Below are positions 16,102 through 25,699 of a stretch of DNA of 64,000 bases, piece after piece. Each line of letters opens with the position of its first letter. The stretch's first letter is position 1. Source of the stretch: Bacillus sp. NP157. Lineage in GTDB: Bacteria > Pseudomonadota > Gammaproteobacteria > Xanthomonadales > Rhodanobacteraceae. The stretch lies in NCBI GenBank assembly GCA_018889975.1, contig CP076546.1, forward strand, positions 186,001 to 250,000, in the 5' to 3' direction. The translations under genes and the position numbers were made by a program. The notes below the pieces were generated by a model that saw only the letters and a list, made by a program, of their open reading frames with translations, did not search any database and was not told the DNA's origin.

Positions 16102-18702
16102 TCAGCCTGCCTCGTCACCCGACTGGTGCGCGATCCATGCGCCGACCATGGCCGACACGTACGGAATCGACTGCGCGGCCAGGATGAACATCCATAGCGT
16201 GCTCTCGACATACTGAGTGCCGTAGTGCGTGGCCATGCCGATGATCGCAAGCAACAGCGCGACCGCCATGAGCACTTCCTCACGAACGGGCGAGAAAGCG
16301 GCGAAACCGCTGCCACCCATGCGCCGGCTCTTGGCGGTCACCACGAAGGCGGTCTTCTCGCGGGTCAGGCCATGCAGGATGCCGCGCGCGATGGCGTGCG
16401 AAAGGCCCATGCTGGCCACCGACGCCATCAGCGTGTCGTACCAGCTACACGGTACGCGTGCGCGGTAGAGCACCACGCCGAAGATGGCCTTGGCGAAGAA
16501 GAACCCGATCACCGGGATCATGAACAGCTGCATGGGCAGGTTGAAGTAGTCCGGCGCGGCGATCATGCCGGCGGTCCACAACAGGCCCATCATCGTGAAG
16601 ATGTAATGCAGCGCGTCGGCAAACCAGCTGAACCAGCCGGTGAGGAAGTGGAAGCGCTGTCCCGCGGTGAGCGGTCCCTTGCGCGTCATCCAGTGCCAGC
16701 GCCCCTTGAGGATCTGCATCGCGCCGAAGGCCCAGCGGTAACGCTGGCTCTTGTACGCCTTGAAGTCGGCCGGGGTGAGGCCCTTGCCCATCAGTTCGTC
16801 GACGTAGACCAGCTCGTAGCCGGCGTGCATCAGGCGCAGGCCGAGCTCGGCGTCCTCGCAGATCGTCCATTCCGACCAGCCGCCCGTGCCTTCCAGCGCC
16901 GAGCGACGGACCATGGTCATGGTGCCGTGCTGGATGATCGCGTTGCGTTCGTTGCGGTGGTGCATGCCGATGCGGAAGAAGCCGTCGTACTCCCATGCCG
17001 TCATGCGGCGGAAGCGGTTCTTCTCGAATTCGCGATGGGCCTGCGGGCACTGCACCACGGCCACTTTGGCGTCGTGGAAATAGCCGGTCAGCGTGGACAG
17101 CCAGTCTTCGCGCACGGCGTAGTCGGCATCGATGACGGCGACCACGTCGGCACGTTCGTCGGTGACGGTCAGGCCGAAGTTCAGCGCGCCTGCCTTGTAG
17201 CCGGGCCACGGCTCCAGGTGGAAGAAGCGGAACTTCGCGCCTAGCTTTTCGCAATATTCTTCGACCGGCTTCCACACCGCCGGATCCTTGGTGTTGTTGT
17301 CGAGCACCAGGACTTCGAAGTTCTCGTAATCGAGCGCGGCCAGCGAATCCAGGGTGAGCTGGACCATTTCCGGCGGCTCGTTGTGGCAGGCCAGGTGGAT
17401 CGACACGAACGGCTGTCGCTCCACCGGGTCGGGCGGCAGCATGCCGGCGTAGCGCACCCATTCGCGCCGCCACAGCACCTCGGTGAACTCGAAGCCGTTG
17501 ATCAGCAGGATGCCGAGGATGGCGATCTGTGCCGGGAACAACAGGATCAGCATGGCCCAGTCGAAGGGGCCGAGGTAGAAGTTGAAGGGCAGGGTGGCCG
17601 ACCAGACGATCAGGCCGCAGGCGAGCTGCACCAGCGCCATGAAGAACAGGAGGCCGCCAAGCTTGAAGCGGCGGAACGCGATGCCGAACCACAGCATGGG
17701 GATGAAGGCGAGCGCCGAGGCGGCGATGGCCTTCCACGGCCAGTGCACGTCCTCGGTGACCGGGCCGGTGAAGGGGAACTTCAGCTGGCGGTCCGCGTTG
17801 AACATGCCCCAGTAGGCGCCGGTGCGGCCCTCGCCGAGGTTTTCCTTCCACGGCTGGTCGATCGCTTCCAGCACGTAGTAGTCGTCGATGCCGTTCCGCT
17901 TGGCCTCGTTGAAGAACGAGCGCAGGAAGATGGCTTCGTTGGACACGCTGGGATAGGCCGCCTTGAAGCGGTCGCCGTTGGACGGCCAGCCGATTTCGCC
18001 GACGACGATGTGCTTGCCCGGGAATCGCGCGGCCAGGCTCTGGTAGCTGCCGATGGCGTCGCCCACGCCCGCACGGGCGGTGATGCCGTTCCAGTAAGGG
18101 AACAGATGGACGGTGATGAAGTCGACGTGGTTGGCCAGTTCCGGGTTCTGCATCCAGACGTGGAACGGCTCGGCCACCGAGACCGGCTGCTGCACGGCGG
18201 CGCGCACGCGGTCGAGGTAGCCCATGACCTGCTCGGGCTTGAGGTCGCCGCGGAACAGCACTTCGTTGCCGACGATGACCCGGGTGATGGTTTTCGGATA
18301 GCGCCGGGCCTGGGCGATCAGCGCATCGATCTCGCGCTCGTTGTTGTCCAGGCGGGTGTCGATCAGCGCGCCGGCCATCAGGTCCAGGCCTTCCTTGTCG
18401 GCAAGGCGGGCCACCTGCGGGTTTTCCAGCATCGAGTAGGTGCGGATACGCGGCGAGTAGCGCTTGATCAGGCGCAGGTCGCTGTCGATCTCCGGATCCG
18501 TGGAGACGTCGCCTTTCATCGGGTTCTGGTAGCGCTGGTAGGCCGTGAAGGCGAAACCGGGCACCGGGGCCTTCCAGTCGTCAGGTCCGTTGGGCAGGTT
18601 GGCAACCAGCCACAGGCCGATGTTCAGGCCGGCGACGGCGATCGCCAGGATCACCGCGACAAGGATGGGATGCTTTCGGTCGGTCGTGCTGGTAGCGCTC
18701 AA
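16102..18702 (-). CDS. GH17-GT2 fusion: putative membrane beta-glucan synthase
   Basis: About 866 residues. After a first membrane helix (about 12-32) comes a GH17-like domain (about 50-330) with both catalytic glutamates in place: IVGNEVLF (acid/base) and VVGEIGWPSNGD (nucleophile). Two or more membrane helices follow, then a family-2 glycosyltransferase with LVLDNNTKDP, VIDADYAV, CEDAELGLRL and QRYRWAFG, and several C-terminal membrane helices. Such fusions are linked to cyclic or linear beta-1,3(1,6)-glucan synthesis (NdvB/NdvC type); the product here is not known. TTG 18702 is preferred, with GGGGAA just upstream and the membrane helix beginning soon after; a TTG at 18786 would add 28 unconvincing residues. 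Confidence 0.83.
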   Translation of the reverse strand: MSATSTTDRKHPILVAVILAIAVAGLNIGLWLVANLPNGPDDWKAPVPGFAFTAYQRYQNPMKGDVSTDPEIDSDLRLIKRYSPRIRTYSMLENPQVARLADKEGLDLMAGALIDTRLDNNEREIDALIAQARRYPKTITRVIVGNEVLFRGDLKPEQVMGYLDRVRAAVQQPVSVAEPFHVWMQNPELANHVDFITVHLFPYWNGITARAGVGDAIGSYQSLAARFPGKHIVVGEIGWPSNGDRFKAAYPSVSNEAIFLRSFFNEAKRNGIDDYYVLEAIDQPWKENLGEGRTGAYWGMFNADRQLKFPFTGPVTEDVHWPWKAIAASALAFIPMLWFGIAFRRFKLGGLLFFMALVQLACGLIVWSATLPFNFYLGPFDWAMLILLFPAQIAILGILLINGFEFTEVLWRREWVRYAGMLPPDPVERQPFVSIHLACHNEPPEMVQLTLDSLAALDYENFEVLVLDNNTKDPAVWKPVEEYCEKLGAKFRFFHLEPWPGYKAGALNFGLTVTDERADVVAVIDADYAVREDWLSTLTGYFHDAKVAVVQCPQAHREFEKNRFRRMTAWEYDGFFRIGMHHRNERNAIIQHGTMTMVRRSALEGTGGWSEWTICEDAELGLRLMHAGYELVYVDELMGKGLTPADFKAYKSQRYRWAFGAMQILKGRWHWMTRKGPLTAGQRFHFLTGWFSWFADALHYIFTMMGLLWTAGMIAAPDYFNLPMQLFMIPVIGFFFAKAIFGVVLYRARVPCSWYDTLMASVASMGLSHAIARGILHGLTREKTAFVVTAKSRRMGGSGFAAFSPVREEVLMAVALLLAIIGMATHYGTQYVESTLWMFILAAQSIPYVSAMVGAWIAHQSGDEAG

Positions 18703-18823
18703 AACATTCCCCGGACCGATTGGCCCCCAAGTGGCATCAATGTGAGGTAACCCGGGGAGCTTAACGAACGGTGGGGTATGGCTCAACGCCGGGCTGAACG
18801 GCTGGTCAGGCTGGCGACAGAGA

Positions 18824-18909
18824 AAAGCGGGAGTTGGGGGGTGGGAAGTGGGCGCGTAGCGTCGCGCACCGGGCTTGCGCCCTCACTTCCCACCCCCAAC
18901 CCCCGCTTT
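18824..18909. repeat. Long imperfect inverted repeat between dps and the glucan synthase gene
   Basis: The left arm 18824-18855 and right arm 18877-18909 pair over about 32 bases, with a 21-base centre. The arms are G-rich/C-rich (AAAGCGGGAGTTGGGG on the left, CCCCCGCTTT on the right). On the minus strand the hairpin is followed by TTTTCTCT, so it may terminate dps. A similar structure lies at 37630-37715. Confidence 0.7.
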
Positions 18910-18925
18910 CACACGCTTCTAACTA

Positions 18926-19393
18926 TCAGCGCAGCAGCGAGCGCAGCATCCAGGCGGTCTTCTCGTGCTCCTTCAGGCGGCCCGTGACCATGTCCGCGCT
19001 GCCTTCGTCGCCGGCTTCGTCGGCGGCCTTTATCACTTCGCGCGACGTGGCCGCGGCGATTTCATGGCCTTCGACCAGTTGGGCGACCATGTCCTTCCAG
19101 TCCGGCACGCCGGATTCTTCCTTGATCGAGGTCAGCTTGGCGAACTGGCTGTAGGAGCCCGGGGCGAACACGTCGAGGATGCGGATGCGCTCGGCGATCT
19201 CATCGGCGGCGGTCCACAGCTCGTTGTATTGCACCTCGAACATGTTGTGCAGGCTGTTGAACTGCGGGCCGGTGATGTTCCAGTGGAAGCTGTGCGTCTT
19301 CAGGTACAGCGAATAGGTGTCCGCGAGCAGCTTGGACAGCTGCTTTGCAACCGCTTCGCGGTCTTTCTTGGCGATACCGATGTCGATGGCCAT
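18926..19393 (-). CDS. dps: Dps-family ferritin-like DNA-protection protein
   Basis: A 155-residue Dps/ferritin-like protein. The ferroxidase motif is present in its usual form: [30 protein letters not shown] gives the histidines, aspartate/glutamate and tryptophan of the inter-subunit iron site. Dps dodecamers oxidise and store iron using hydrogen peroxide and protect DNA in stress. Its start is preceded by AAGGAGAG at good spacing. It diverges from hrpA; the 115-base intergenic region carries an ATAG-N7-CTAT inverted repeat. Confidence 0.93.
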   Translation of the reverse strand: MAIDIGIAKKDREAVAKQLSKLLADTYSLYLKTHSFHWNITGPQFNSLHNMFEVQYNELWTAADEIAERIRILDVFAPGSYSQFAKLTSIKEESGVPDWKDMVAQLVEGHEIAAATSREVIKAADEAGDEGSADMVTGRLKEHEKTAWMLRSLLR

Positions 19394-19480
19394 GCTGCGA
19401 CTCTCCTTGGTTTAGCGTTCTGGGATGGAATGTTAACGAGCGCCGGCGTGGGCGTGAAATGAAACGTTCCGATCCCGATG

Positions 19481-19495
19481 ATAGGCACACGCTAT
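19481..19495. promoter_or_regulatory. Possible OxyR-like operator between dps and hrpA
   Basis: ATAG-N7-CTAT, inside the longer inverted repeat ATGATAG-N7-CTATCAT. It resembles half of an OxyR site, although the inner bases do not match the consensus. It lies 88 bases upstream of dps and 14 bases before the hrpA start. Confidence 0.3.
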
Positions 19496-19508
19496 CATTG
19501 GCGTTCCC

Positions 19509-22500
19509 ATGAGTACCCCGACAACCCCAGCTCGCCATCCACCTGCCGATCCACGCCTGAAAGAGCTGCGTGACGCCCTCTCGCGCGTATCCAGCCGCGA
19601 TTTCGGCCGCCTGCTCGGCCGCTGGCGCAACCTGTCGCGCAAGCCCGACACCGGCCGCATCGATGCCCTGGCCCAGGACATCGCCACCTCGATGGCCCGG
19701 CGTGCCGCGCGTGCCGCGGCCAAGCCGGCGATCTCGGTGGACGCCTCCCTGCCGATCGCCGCACGCGCCGACGACATCATCAAGCTGATCCGCGAGAACC
19801 AGGTCGTGGTGCTGGCCGGTGAAACCGGCTCGGGCAAGACCACCCAGTTGCCGAAGCTATGCCTGGCCGCGGGCCGCGGCGAAGCCGGCCTGGTCGGCTG
19901 CACCCAGCCGCGCCGGCTGGCGGCACGTTCCGTGGCCGCGCGCGTCGCCGAGGAGCTTGGCACCCCGCTGGGCGACAAGGTCGGTTTCCAGGTGCGTTTC
20001 AGCGAGAAGGTCTCCGACCAGGCACTGGTCAAGTTCATGACCGACGGCATCCTGCTGGCCGAAACCCAGTCCGACCCGTGGCTGTCGGCATACGACACGA
20101 TCATCATCGACGAGGCCCACGAACGCAGCCTCAACATCGATTTCCTGCTCGGTTACCTGAAGCGGCTGTGCGAGCGCCGTCCCGACCTGAAGGTGATCGT
20201 CACCTCGGCGACCATCGATACCGAACGCTTCGCGGCCCATTTCGGCGATGCGCCGGTGGTCGAGGTGGAAGGGCGTACCTATCCGGTCGAGGTGCGCTAT
20301 CGCCCGCCGGGCGAGCGGGGCGAAGGCAACGTGTCGCAGCAGGTGGCCGATGTCATGGACGAGATCACCCGCGAGGATCCGCGCGGCGACGTGCTGGTCT
20401 TCCTCCCGGGCGAGCGCGAAATCCGCGACACCCACCTACTGCTCTCGCGCAAGCAGTACCGGGAGACCGAAGTGCTGGCGCTGTACGCCCGCCTGTCGGC
20501 GAGCGAGCAGGACCGCGTCTTCCGGCCCGGCCCGAAGCGGCGCATCGTGCTGGCCACCAACGTGGCGGAAACCTCGCTGACGGTGCCGCGCATCCGCTAC
20601 GTGGTCGATCCCGGAACCGCGCGGGTCAAGCGCTACAGCCAGCGCGGACAGCTCGAACGCCTGCACATCGAGCCGATCTCGCAGGCCGCCGCCAACCAGC
20701 GCAAGGGTCGCTGCGGCCGCGTCGGCCCTGGCATCTGCTATCGCCTGTACGAAGAGCAGGATTTCAACCTGCGGCCCGAGTTCACCGACCCCGAGTTGCT
20801 GCGTTCGTCGCTGGCCAACGTCATCCTGCGCATGCTGGCGCTGGACCTGGGCGAGGTGGAGGACTTCCCGTTCCTCGAAGCGCCGGATCCGCGCGTCGTC
20901 GCCGATGGCTACCGGCGCCTGGCCGAGATCGGCGCGATCGGCGACGACCGCCGCCTGACCGAGATCGGCCGCACGGTCGCGCGCCTGCCGATCGACGTAC
21001 AGCTGGCGCGCATGCTGGTGGAAGCGCGCCGCCTCGGCAGCCTTGCCGACCTGACGACCATCGTCGCGTTCCTGTCGATCCAGGATCCGCGCGAGCGGCC
21101 ACCCGAGGCCCGCGGCCAGGCCGACGCGGCACACGCGCAGTTCGCGGATCCGAGGTCCGACTTCGTCGGTGTCATCAACCTGTGGAAGGCACACCTTGCC
21201 GCCGCGGAAGAGCTCACCTCGTCCAAATTGCGCGACTGGTGCTCGCGTCACTTCCTCAGCTTCATGCGCATGCGCGAATGGCGCGAGCTGCACCGCCAGC
21301 TGGTGCTGGTCATCCGCGAACTCGGCTGGCGCGACGCCCCCGCCGCTCCCGCTGCCCCTGTAGGAGCGCGCCCTGCGCGCGATGCCGCGACCGCGGCACC
21401 CGCCTCACACACGCTCAACCCCGACGCCCACTTCGAGGCGATCCACCGCAGCCTGCTTGCCGGCCTGCCTACCCAGGTCGGCCACAAGGACGAGAAGGGC
21501 ATCTTCCGCGGTACCCGCGAGCGGCGCTTCCAGGTCTTTCCCGGCTCCGCGCTGGCCAAGGCCCCGCCGGCGTGGATCTTCGCGGCGCAGATCCTCGATA
21601 TCGGCGGCCGCGTGTGGGCGATGATGAATGCCCGCGTCGACCCCGCATGGATCGAGTCCCAAGCCATCCACCTGGTGCGCGCCACGGCGCGCGATGCCCA
21701 CTGGTCGCGCAAGCGCGGCACGGTGGTGGCTTACGAACAGGTCACCCTGTTCGGCCTGGTGCTGGTCGAGCGCCGCCCCGTGACCTTCCACAAGCAGGAT
21801 CCGCGGCTGGCCCACGAGATCTTCCTGCGCGAGGCGCTGGTCCGCGGTGAACTGGACAGCCGCGCCGACTTTGTTCGTGCGAACACGCGCGTGCTGGAGC
21901 AGGCCCACGACATCGAGGCGAAGCAGCGTCGTGCCGGGCTGTTGCGTTCGGATGACGAACTGGCCGCCTTCTTCGAAGGCAAGCTGCCCGAATCGATCGC
22001 CGATACCCGTGCCCTCGACGCCTGGTATCGCAAGGCCGCGCCGGGCGAGCAGGCTGCGCTGCGCTGGACGCTGGCCGACGTGATGGACACTGGCGCCGGC
22101 CTGGATCCCAAGGCCTTCCCGGCCTCGCTCGACATCGGCCAGCATCGCTATCGGCTGGAATACCGCTTCGTGCCCGGCGATCCCGCCGACGGCGTCACCC
22201 TCAACGTCCCGCTGGCCTTCCTCAATGCGGTGCCGTCGGCACGTGGCGAATGGCTGGTGGGTGGCCTGTTGGCCGACAAGGTGGCCGAGCTCATCCGTGG
22301 CCTGCCCAAGCCGCTGCGCCGCAACTTCGTCCCCGCACCGGACTTCGCGCGTGCGTTCGCCGAGGCCGAAAGCGCGCGCGATGAGCCCCTGGCGAAGGCG
22401 CTGGCGGCGTTCCTCAAGCGAACCACCGGCGTCGATGTCGATGCCGGTGCCTTCGCCGGGATCGAGCTGCCGGTGCATTTGCAGATGCGCTACCGCGTGC

Positions 22501-23465
22501 ACGACGAAAACGGCCGCACGGTAGCCGAGGGCCGCGACCTGGCTGCGATCCGTGCCCAATGGGAAGGCAAGGCGCGCGAGGCGTTCTCGCGCAAGACCGA
22601 CATCGAGCTGACCCGCGAAGACATCCTCACCTGGGATTTCGAATCGATCCCGCGCGAGGTCCAGTCGGAAGCCGGCCTGAAGGCGTATCCGGCGCTGGTC
22701 GATCTCGGCGAAGCGGTGGCCCTGCGCGTGTTCGAACGCGCCGACGAAGCTGCGCTAGCCCACGTCGGCGGCGTCGAGCGGTTGCTGCGGGGTGCGCTGG
22801 CGCCCGAGTTCAAGCGTGCGCGCCGCCAGTTGCCGATCAGCAATTCGCTGTCGCTCAAGTACGCGCCGCTCGGCAGCGTTGATGGCCTACGCGACGACCT
22901 GGTCGAAGGTGGCTTCGACGACCTGCTGGCCGACGCATCGCTCAATGTGCGCACACTGGCTGACTTCGAGCACCTCAAGGGCGAGATGGGCCGTGCGCTG
23001 TTCGGCGCCGCCATGGCGCGGCAGAAGCTGGCCGAGCCGATCATCGAGGCCCAGGCCGAACTCAAGCCGTGGATGGAGCCGCCCCTGATGGGCTTCGCCA
23101 AGGCCAGCTACGACGACCTGCGCGAACAGCTGGCCGGCCTGATGCAGCCGGGCTTCCTGCGCGAGCTGCCGCTGTCGCGGCTGGCGCACATCCCGCGATA
23201 CCTCAAGGCGATGCGCCTGCGCGCGGAGCGCCTGCGCCAGGATCCGCAGCGTGACCAGTCGCGTATGCTGCAGGTGCTGCCGTATTGGCGCGCCCTGCTC
23301 AATGCAGGTGGCACCGCGCTGGATGCGACGGCCTGGGCCGAACTGCGCTGGCTGGCCGAGGAATGGCGCGTTTCGCTGTTCGCCCAGGAATTGAAGACGG
23401 CCGAGCCGGTTTCGGCCAAGCGCCTGGCCAGGGCGCTGGAATCCGCACAGGCAAGCACCGCATGA
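19509..23465 (+). CDS. hrpA: ATP-dependent RNA helicase HrpA
   Basis: A 1318-residue DEAH-box helicase, normal for HrpA. Motif I is AGETGSGKTTQLPKL (about residue 105), motif II IIIDEAHERSLN, motif III VTSATIDTERF, motif V NVAETSLTVP, and motif VI QRKGRCGRVGPG. The helicase-associated HA2 and OB regions and the long HrpA-specific C-terminal part follow. HrpA acts on mRNA and rescues stalled ribosomes in E. coli. Around residues 617-632 a GTAG REP palindrome is embedded in frame (21358-21382) between two conserved parts. The stop overlaps the start of relA in ATGA. Confidence 0.95.
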   Translation: MSTPTTPARHPPADPRLKELRDALSRVSSRDFGRLLGRWRNLSRKPDTGRIDALAQDIATSMARRAARAAAKPAISVDASLPIAARADDIIKLIRENQVVVLAGETGSGKTTQLPKLCLAAGRGEAGLVGCTQPRRLAARSVAARVAEELGTPLGDKVGFQVRFSEKVSDQALVKFMTDGILLAETQSDPWLSAYDTIIIDEAHERSLNIDFLLGYLKRLCERRPDLKVIVTSATIDTERFAAHFGDAPVVEVEGRTYPVEVRYRPPGERGEGNVSQQVADVMDEITREDPRGDVLVFLPGEREIRDTHLLLSRKQYRETEVLALYARLSASEQDRVFRPGPKRRIVLATNVAETSLTVPRIRYVVDPGTARVKRYSQRGQLERLHIEPISQAAANQRKGRCGRVGPGICYRLYEEQDFNLRPEFTDPELLRSSLANVILRMLALDLGEVEDFPFLEAPDPRVVADGYRRLAEIGAIGDDRRLTEIGRTVARLPIDVQLARMLVEARRLGSLADLTTIVAFLSIQDPRERPPEARGQADAAHAQFADPRSDFVGVINLWKAHLAAAEELTSSKLRDWCSRHFLSFMRMREWRELHRQLVLVIRELGWRDAPAAPAAPVGARPARDAATAAPASHTLNPDAHFEAIHRSLLAGLPTQVGHKDEKGIFRGTRERRFQVFPGSALAKAPPAWIFAAQILDIGGRVWAMMNARVDPAWIESQAIHLVRATARDAHWSRKRGTVVAYEQVTLFGLVLVERRPVTFHKQDPRLAHEIFLREALVRGELDSRADFVRANTRVLEQAHDIEAKQRRAGLLRSDDELAAFFEGKLPESIADTRALDAWYRKAAPGEQAALRWTLADVMDTGAGLDPKAFPASLDIGQHRYRLEYRFVPGDPADGVTLNVPLAFLNAVPSARGEWLVGGLLADKVAELIRGLPKPLRRNFVPAPDFARAFAEAESARDEPLAKALAAFLKRTTGVDVDAGAFAGIELPVHLQMRYRVHDENGRTVAEGRDLAAIRAQWEGKAREAFSRKTDIELTREDILTWDFESIPREVQSEAGLKAYPALVDLGEAVALRVFERADEAALAHVGGVERLLRGALAPEFKRARRQLPISNSLSLKYAPLGSVDGLRDDLVEGGFDDLLADASLNVRTLADFEHLKGEMGRALFGAAMARQKLAEPIIEAQAELKPWMEPPLMGFAKASYDDLREQLAGLMQPGFLRELPLSRLAHIPRYLKAMRLRAERLRQDPQRDQSRMLQVLPYWRALLNAGGTALDATAWAELRWLAEEWRVSLFAQELKTAEPVSAKRLARALESAQASTA
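21358..21382 (+). repeat. GTAG-type REP palindrome inside the hrpA coding sequence
   Basis: CTGTAGGAGCGCGCCCTGCG followed by CGCGA matches the intergenic REP family. It is translated as Pro-Val-Gly-Ala-Arg-Pro-Ala-Arg-Asp within an alanine/proline-rich stretch of HrpA. The TAG is out of frame. Confidence 0.75.
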
Positions 23466-25585
23466 AGACGCCGCCACCCAGCGCAGGGCCCGAAAGCGCG
23501 CCGGACACCGCCCCGCGGCTGACGCTCACCGAGCGCGCTCGCGAGGCCTGCGCCGCGCTGCCCGCGACCGCGCGCGGCGAAGCGGAAACCATCATCGAGC
23601 TGCTCCGCCAACTCGGCTGCGACGACGAAACCTGCGCTTCGGCGCTGTGGTACACGCTGGCGCGCGGCGTGCCCGGCGGTGCCGACGAAGCCTCGCGCAC
23701 GTGGCCCGCCTCGCTGAAGCGGCTGGTCGACGGGCAGGCCGAAGCGGAGAAAGTCTGGGCGCTGCATGCGCAACGTGGGCCTGCCACGGGTTCGGAAGGC
23801 CTGCGCCGGCTGTTGCTGGCGATCATCCGCGACCTGCGCGTGGTCTTCGTGTTGCTGGCCCGCCAGCTCGCCACCATGCGCACGGCGATGGCCTTGCCCG
23901 ATGCCGAGCGCCGCGAACTGGCCCAGCTCACCGCCGACATCCATGCGCCGCTGGCGAACCGGCTGGGTATCTGGCAGCTCAAGTGGGAGCTGGAAGACCT
24001 CGCCTTCCGCTACCTCGAACCCGATACCTACCGGCGCATCGCACGCTTGCTCGACGAGCGGCGCACCGACCGCGAGCGTTTCATCGCCACCAGCCTCGCC
24101 GAATTGCACGCGGTGCTGGACGGCGCGGGCATCCCGGCCGACCTTGCCGGCCGGCCCAAGCACATCTTCTCCATCTGGAAGAAGATGAAGAAGAAGGGGC
24201 TGGAGTTCTCCGATCTCTACGATATCCGCGCCGTGCGCATCCTCGTCGACAACGTCGCGGATTGTTATGCGGCGCTGGGCCTGGTCCACAGCCTCTGGCC
24301 GCACCTGCCCGGCGAGTTCGACGATTACGTCGCGCGGCCGAAGGGCAACGGCTATCGCTCGCTGCATACCGCCGTGATCGGCCCGGAAGGCAAGACGCTG
24401 GAAGTGCAGATCCGCACCCATGAGATGCATCGCGCCAACGAGCTGGGCGTGGCCGCGCACTGGCGATACAAGGAAGGCGGCGGCGCGGACGCGGAATTCG
24501 AGGCGAAGATCGCCTGGATGCGCAAGTTGCTCGAACCGCGCGGCGAAGACGATGCCGAGCTCGTCGCGGGCTTCGAAACGGAGTTGATGGAAGACCGCGT
24601 GTACGTGCTTTCGCCCAAGGGCGAAGTGATCGACATGCCGCGCGGTGCGACCGTGCTGGATTTCGCGTACCACATCCATACCGAGGTGGGGCATCGCTGC
24701 CGCGGTGCGAAGCTCAACGGCCGCATCGTGCCGTTGACCACGCATCCGCGCAGCGGCGATCGTGTCGAGATCCTCACCACCAAGGTGTCCGAGCCGAGCC
24801 GCGACTGGCTGTCCGCGCATCATGGCTACCTGGTGACCTCGCGTGCGAAGGAGAAGGTGCGGGCGTGGTTCCGCCGCGAAGCGCACGAGGCGAACATCAT
24901 CGCCGGCAAGGCGACGCTGGAGAAGGAGCTGCGCCGGCTGGCGGTGGACGACGTGGATCTCGCGGCGCTGGCCACGCATTTCCGCCTGAAGGGCACTGAG
25001 GATCTGTTCGTGACGGTGGCGCTGGGCGAGATTTCGCTTGGCCAGATCGCCCGTCACCTGCAGCAGCCGGACGAGCCGGCGTTCACCCAGTCCACCGCGC
25101 CGGTCGGTTCGCGCGCGGCGCAGCACGACCGGGGTGCGCTGTCGATCGAGGGCATCGGCAACCTGCTGACCACGCTGGCGCGTTGCTGCCAGCCGTTGCC
25201 GGGCGATCCGGTGCGCGGGTTCATTACGCGTGGCCGTGGCGTGTCGGTGCACCGCGCGGATTGCCCGGCGCTGTCGCGGCTGGCGCGGAAGGATCCGGAC
25301 CGGGTGATCGAGGTGAGCTGGGGCAGGGTGGAGGTGCAGAACTACGAGGTGGATATCGAGCTGCGTGGTTACGACCGGAAGGGTTTGCAGAAGGACGTGG
25401 CGACGACGATCAATAACATCGGGCCGCATATCGTGGCCTCGTCGAGCCGGGTGAATACGCGGACGAGCGAGGTGGACATGCGGTTTACCCTGCGTGTCCG
25501 CGATTACGAGCAGCTGTCGATGTTGCTGGGTCGCCTCTCGGCGTTGCCAAACGTGACCGACGCCCGCCGCCTCGGCGGCCGCTGA
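23462..25585 (+). CDS. relA: (p)ppGpp synthetase RelA
   Basis: A 707-residue long RSH protein. The N-terminal HD region has lost the HDxxED hydrolase motif (about residues 50-170), which marks a synthetase-only RelA. The synthetase domain has RPKHIFSIWKKMKKKGLEF, the RelA-type LEFSDLYDIRA, and FDDYVARPKGNGYRSLHT. It is followed by a TGS domain (VYVLSPKGEVIDMPRGATVLDFAY), a zinc-finger/helical region with RCCQPLPGDPVRGF, and a C-terminal ACT domain. It makes (p)ppGpp on starved ribosomes. ATG 23462 overlaps the hrpA stop as ATGA; the earlier in-frame start lies deep in hrpA. Confidence 0.93.
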   Translation: MKTPPPSAGPESAPDTAPRLTLTERAREACAALPATARGEAETIIELLRQLGCDDETCASALWYTLARGVPGGADEASRTWPASLKRLVDGQAEAEKVWALHAQRGPATGSEGLRRLLLAIIRDLRVVFVLLARQLATMRTAMALPDAERRELAQLTADIHAPLANRLGIWQLKWELEDLAFRYLEPDTYRRIARLLDERRTDRERFIATSLAELHAVLDGAGIPADLAGRPKHIFSIWKKMKKKGLEFSDLYDIRAVRILVDNVADCYAALGLVHSLWPHLPGEFDDYVARPKGNGYRSLHTAVIGPEGKTLEVQIRTHEMHRANELGVAAHWRYKEGGGADAEFEAKIAWMRKLLEPRGEDDAELVAGFETELMEDRVYVLSPKGEVIDMPRGATVLDFAYHIHTEVGHRCRGAKLNGRIVPLTTHPRSGDRVEILTTKVSEPSRDWLSAHHGYLVTSRAKEKVRAWFRREAHEANIIAGKATLEKELRRLAVDDVDLAALATHFRLKGTEDLFVTVALGEISLGQIARHLQQPDEPAFTQSTAPVGSRAAQHDRGALSIEGIGNLLTTLARCCQPLPGDPVRGFITRGRGVSVHRADCPALSRLARKDPDRVIEVSWGRVEVQNYEVDIELRGYDRKGLQKDVATTINNIGPHIVASSSRVNTRTSEVDMRFTLRVRDYEQLSMLLGRLSALPNVTDARRLGGR

Positions 25586-25637
25586 AGCGGTTGCCGCTGG
25601 CGCGGCCATGCCGGGCGGCCTCCGGCCGAACCCCCGC

Positions 25638-25663
25638 CCTGTAGGAGCGCGCCTGCGCGCGAT
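25638..25663 (+). repeat. GTAG-type REP palindrome
   Basis: CCTGTAGGAGCGCGCCTGCG followed by CGCGAT. It forms the left border of composite repeat copy A. Confidence 0.85.
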
Positions 25664-25699
25664 TGCCGTCCGCGCGGCGCTCGGGCTCGGTCGCAGGAC

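Noticed and set aside
23108-25609. An 833-residue minus-strand open frame over relA
   Set aside because: It covers relA and the end of hrpA antisense, without recognisable domains; a shadow frame.
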